Below, in pieces: positions 62,552 through 64,000 of a DNA stretch of 64,000 bases. The stretch comes from Streptomyces sp. NBC_01445 (GTDB lineage: Bacteria; Actinomycetota; Actinomycetes; Streptomycetales; Streptomycetaceae), in contig NZ_CP109485.1 of NCBI RefSeq assembly GCF_035918235.1, positions 7,355,001 through 7,419,000 of the forward strand. Reading direction: 5' to 3'. The position numbers and the translations under genes were made by a program. Below the pieces are notes generated by a model. That model had not been told where the DNA came from. It saw only the letters and a list, made by a program, of their open reading frames with translations, and searched no databases. Each line of letters begins with the position of its first letter. The first letter of the stretch is position 1.

Positions 62552-64000
62552 GCCGCGCGCTCGTGTGCCGCGTCGCGACCGCGCCCGCCGGATCCTCCGG
62601 CCACGGATGCTTCGGGTACCGGCCGCGCAGTTCGGCGCGCACCGCCCGGTACCCCTCGCGCCAGAAGGAGGCGAGATCCGCGGTCACGGCCGCGGGCCGC
62701 CCCGCCGGGGACAGCAGATGCACCAGGACCGGCACACCGGCCACGCGCGGCGACTCGTGCAGCCCGAACATCTCCTGCACCTTCACGGCCAGTACGGGCT
62801 GTTCGGGGTTCGCGTAGTCGATCCGGATCCTGGACCCGCTCGGCACCTCAAGACGCTCCGGCGCCAGCTCGTCGAGGCGGGCCGCGTCACCGCTCGCCCA
62901 GGGGAGCAGCCGCCGCAGCGCCTGGCCCGCGTCGATCCGGCCCAGATCGGACCGGCGCCGCGCCTTGCCGAGCTCCGGCTCCAGCCACTCGTCCACGCGC
63001 GCGTGCAGCGCGTCGTCCGACACGTCGGGCCAGGGCGTGCCCAGCGTCCGGTGCAGGAACACGAGCCGCTCCCGCAGCTCCCCGGCCTCCCGGGACCACC
63101 GCAGCAGAGAGAACCCCTCCCGCCGCAGCCCTTCCTTCAACGCCTCCCGCACGAGAGCGGGGGCGGCCTCCTTCAGCGGGCGCACGGCGAGTTCCACCGC
63201 GCCGAGCCGCTCGACATGCCGCGCCACCAACTCCCCGTCGGCCCACGCCACTTCGTCCCCCTCGGTACGCAGCGGCGCCGCGGCACGCAGCGCGACCTCC
63301 TCGTCGACGACCGCGGCGAGCCGCACGCGCGCGTGCCCGGCGCCGACGGGCCGGTCGGCGACCGCGACGGCGATCCACGGCGCGCCCCGCAGCCGTGACC
63401 CCTCCGCGAGCGCGGCCCGGGTACCGGACACCATCAGATACGCGCCGTCGCGCCCACGCCCCACGCGCTCGGGGAAGGCGAGCGCGGAGACGATGCCGGC
63501 GACCCGGTCCTCGGACAGGTCCCCGGTCCCGGCCTCGTGCACCGGGGTCTGCCCGGCGGTTCGCTCCGGTCCGGCCCCTGCCGCCCCCGTAAGCCGCCGT
63601 ACCTCCGTCTTCCAGCGCGCGGCGTACGCGTCGGCGCCCCGGCGCGCGGTGCGCCACGCGGCGGCCAGATCGTCGCCGTAGTCGCGGGGCGGTTCCTCGC
63701 TCAGGAGGGCGACCACCTCGGCCGCGCGGCGAGCGCCCACCAGCGGGGTCGCGTCGAGGAGGGCGCGGGCCAGGCGCGGATGCAGGCCGAGGCGCGCGAG
63801 GCGCGCGCCTCGCTCCGTGGCCCGGCCCGAGTCCGCCCCGACCGCCCCGATCGCCGTCAGGACGGACCGGGCCGCCGCCATCGCCCCGGCCGGCGGAGCG
63901 TCCAGGAGCGCGAGCCCCGAGGCGTCCGGATCGCCCCAGCACGCCGCCTGCAACGCGAACGCCGTCAGGTCCGCCACCTTGATCTCCGGCGCGGGGAACC
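62541..64000 (-). CDS. hrpB: ATP-dependent helicase HrpB, C-terminal part (cut by the window edge)
   Basis: The frame is open from the stop at 62541 through the right edge, so the gene is incomplete at its 5' end and the helicase motor domains are off-window. The visible ~486 residues contain the helicase-associated winged region (ADLTAFALQAACWGDP, LARLGLHPRLARALL) and the HrpB-specific C-terminal domain. That domain includes VLVHLLSPAGRPAAVT, DLASFWREGYRAVRAEL and the hallmark RYPKHPWPEDP. It is an SF2 DEAH-type RNA helicase of uncertain substrate. Confidence 0.9.
   Translation of the reverse strand, partial: FPAPEIKVADLTAFALQAACWGDPDASGLALLDAPPAGAMAAARSVLTAIGAVGADSGRATERGARLARLGLHPRLARALLDATPLVGARRAAEVVALLSEEPPRDYGDDLAAAWRTARRGADAYAARWKTEVRRLTGAAGAGPERTAGQTPVHEAGTGDLSEDRVAGIVSALAFPERVGRGRDGAYLMVSGTRAALAEGSRLRGAPWIAVAVADRPVGAGHARVRLAAVVDEEVALRAAAPLRTEGDEVAWADGELVARHVERLGAVELAVRPLKEAAPALVREALKEGLRREGFSLLRWSREAGELRERLVFLHRTLGTPWPDVSDDALHARVDEWLEPELGKARRRSDLGRIDAGQALRRLLPWASGDAARLDELAPERLEVPSGSRIRIDYANPEQPVLAVKVQEMFGLHESPRVAGVPVLVHLLSPAGRPAAVTADLASFWREGYRAVRAELRGRYPKHPWPEDPAGAVATRHTSARLRR

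Overview
The window reads as chromosomal DNA from a Streptomyces or close relative. It is very GC-rich, third codon positions are almost all G or C, GTG starts are common, neighbouring genes join through four-base ATGA or GTGA overlaps, and the block polA, liv transporter, ANTAR response regulator and pyruvate kinase matches the arrangement I recall from S. coelicolor (from memory, not checked).

The left part (about 0-28 kb) is a nearly complete steroid-ring degradation cluster whose gene content and local order closely follow the Mycobacterium/Rhodococcus cholesterol cluster. C/D-ring (HIP) genes come first: two acyl-CoA dehydrogenase subunits and an enoyl-CoA hydratase (minus), facing fadE30-ipdF-kstR2-fadA6 (plus). 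A cold-shock protein, a DEAD-box helicase and a secreted tyrosine phosphatase interrupt the cluster. It then resumes with ipdC, an ipdA-ipdB gene fusion and echA20 (minus), facing two SDR genes (plus). A/B-ring genes follow in two plus-strand operons: hsaE-hsaG-hsaF-kshA-orf75-kshB and hsaA-hsaD-hsaC-hsaB-kstD, with an IclR regulator and a HAD hydrolase between them on the minus strand. KstD and KshAB would open ring B, HsaAB and HsaC would hydroxylate and cleave ring A, HsaD would hydrolyse the meta-cleavage product, HsaEGF would take the small fragment to pyruvate and propionyl-CoA, and the FadE/IpdF/FadA6/EchA20/IpdAB/IpdC set would degrade rings C and D.

Two operator families can be seen by eye. 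A KstR2-like imperfect palindrome sits in both divergent C/D-ring promoters. A different 17-bp palindrome, TTCCCGCTnAGCGGGAA, lies at the same distance (32 nt) from a TAC(C/G)GT hexamer in front of both A/B-ring operons. I assign the second, by inference, to the local IclR protein.

The middle part (28-44 kb) holds an ankyrin/HEAT protein, a zinc metallopeptidase, a GH35 beta-galactosidase divergent from an AraC regulator, a chorismate mutase, aminopeptidase N, a decarboxylase plus N-hydroxylase pair resembling desA-desB without desC-desD, a Tat-exported 5'-nucleotidase, a SIMPL-domain protein, pyruvate kinase, and a stand-alone LAGLIDADG protein beside tRNA-Leu(CAA).

The right part (44.8-64 kb) is housekeeping: the ANTAR regulator, a five-gene branched-chain amino-acid ABC transporter, a thioesterase, an FdhF-like molybdopterin oxidoreductase, DNA polymerase I, a DUF4184 membrane protein, a secreted lytic transglycosylase, a DUF3068 protein and the 3' part of hrpB, which runs off the right edge. 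No CRISPR array, insertion sequence, rRNA or prophage was seen.
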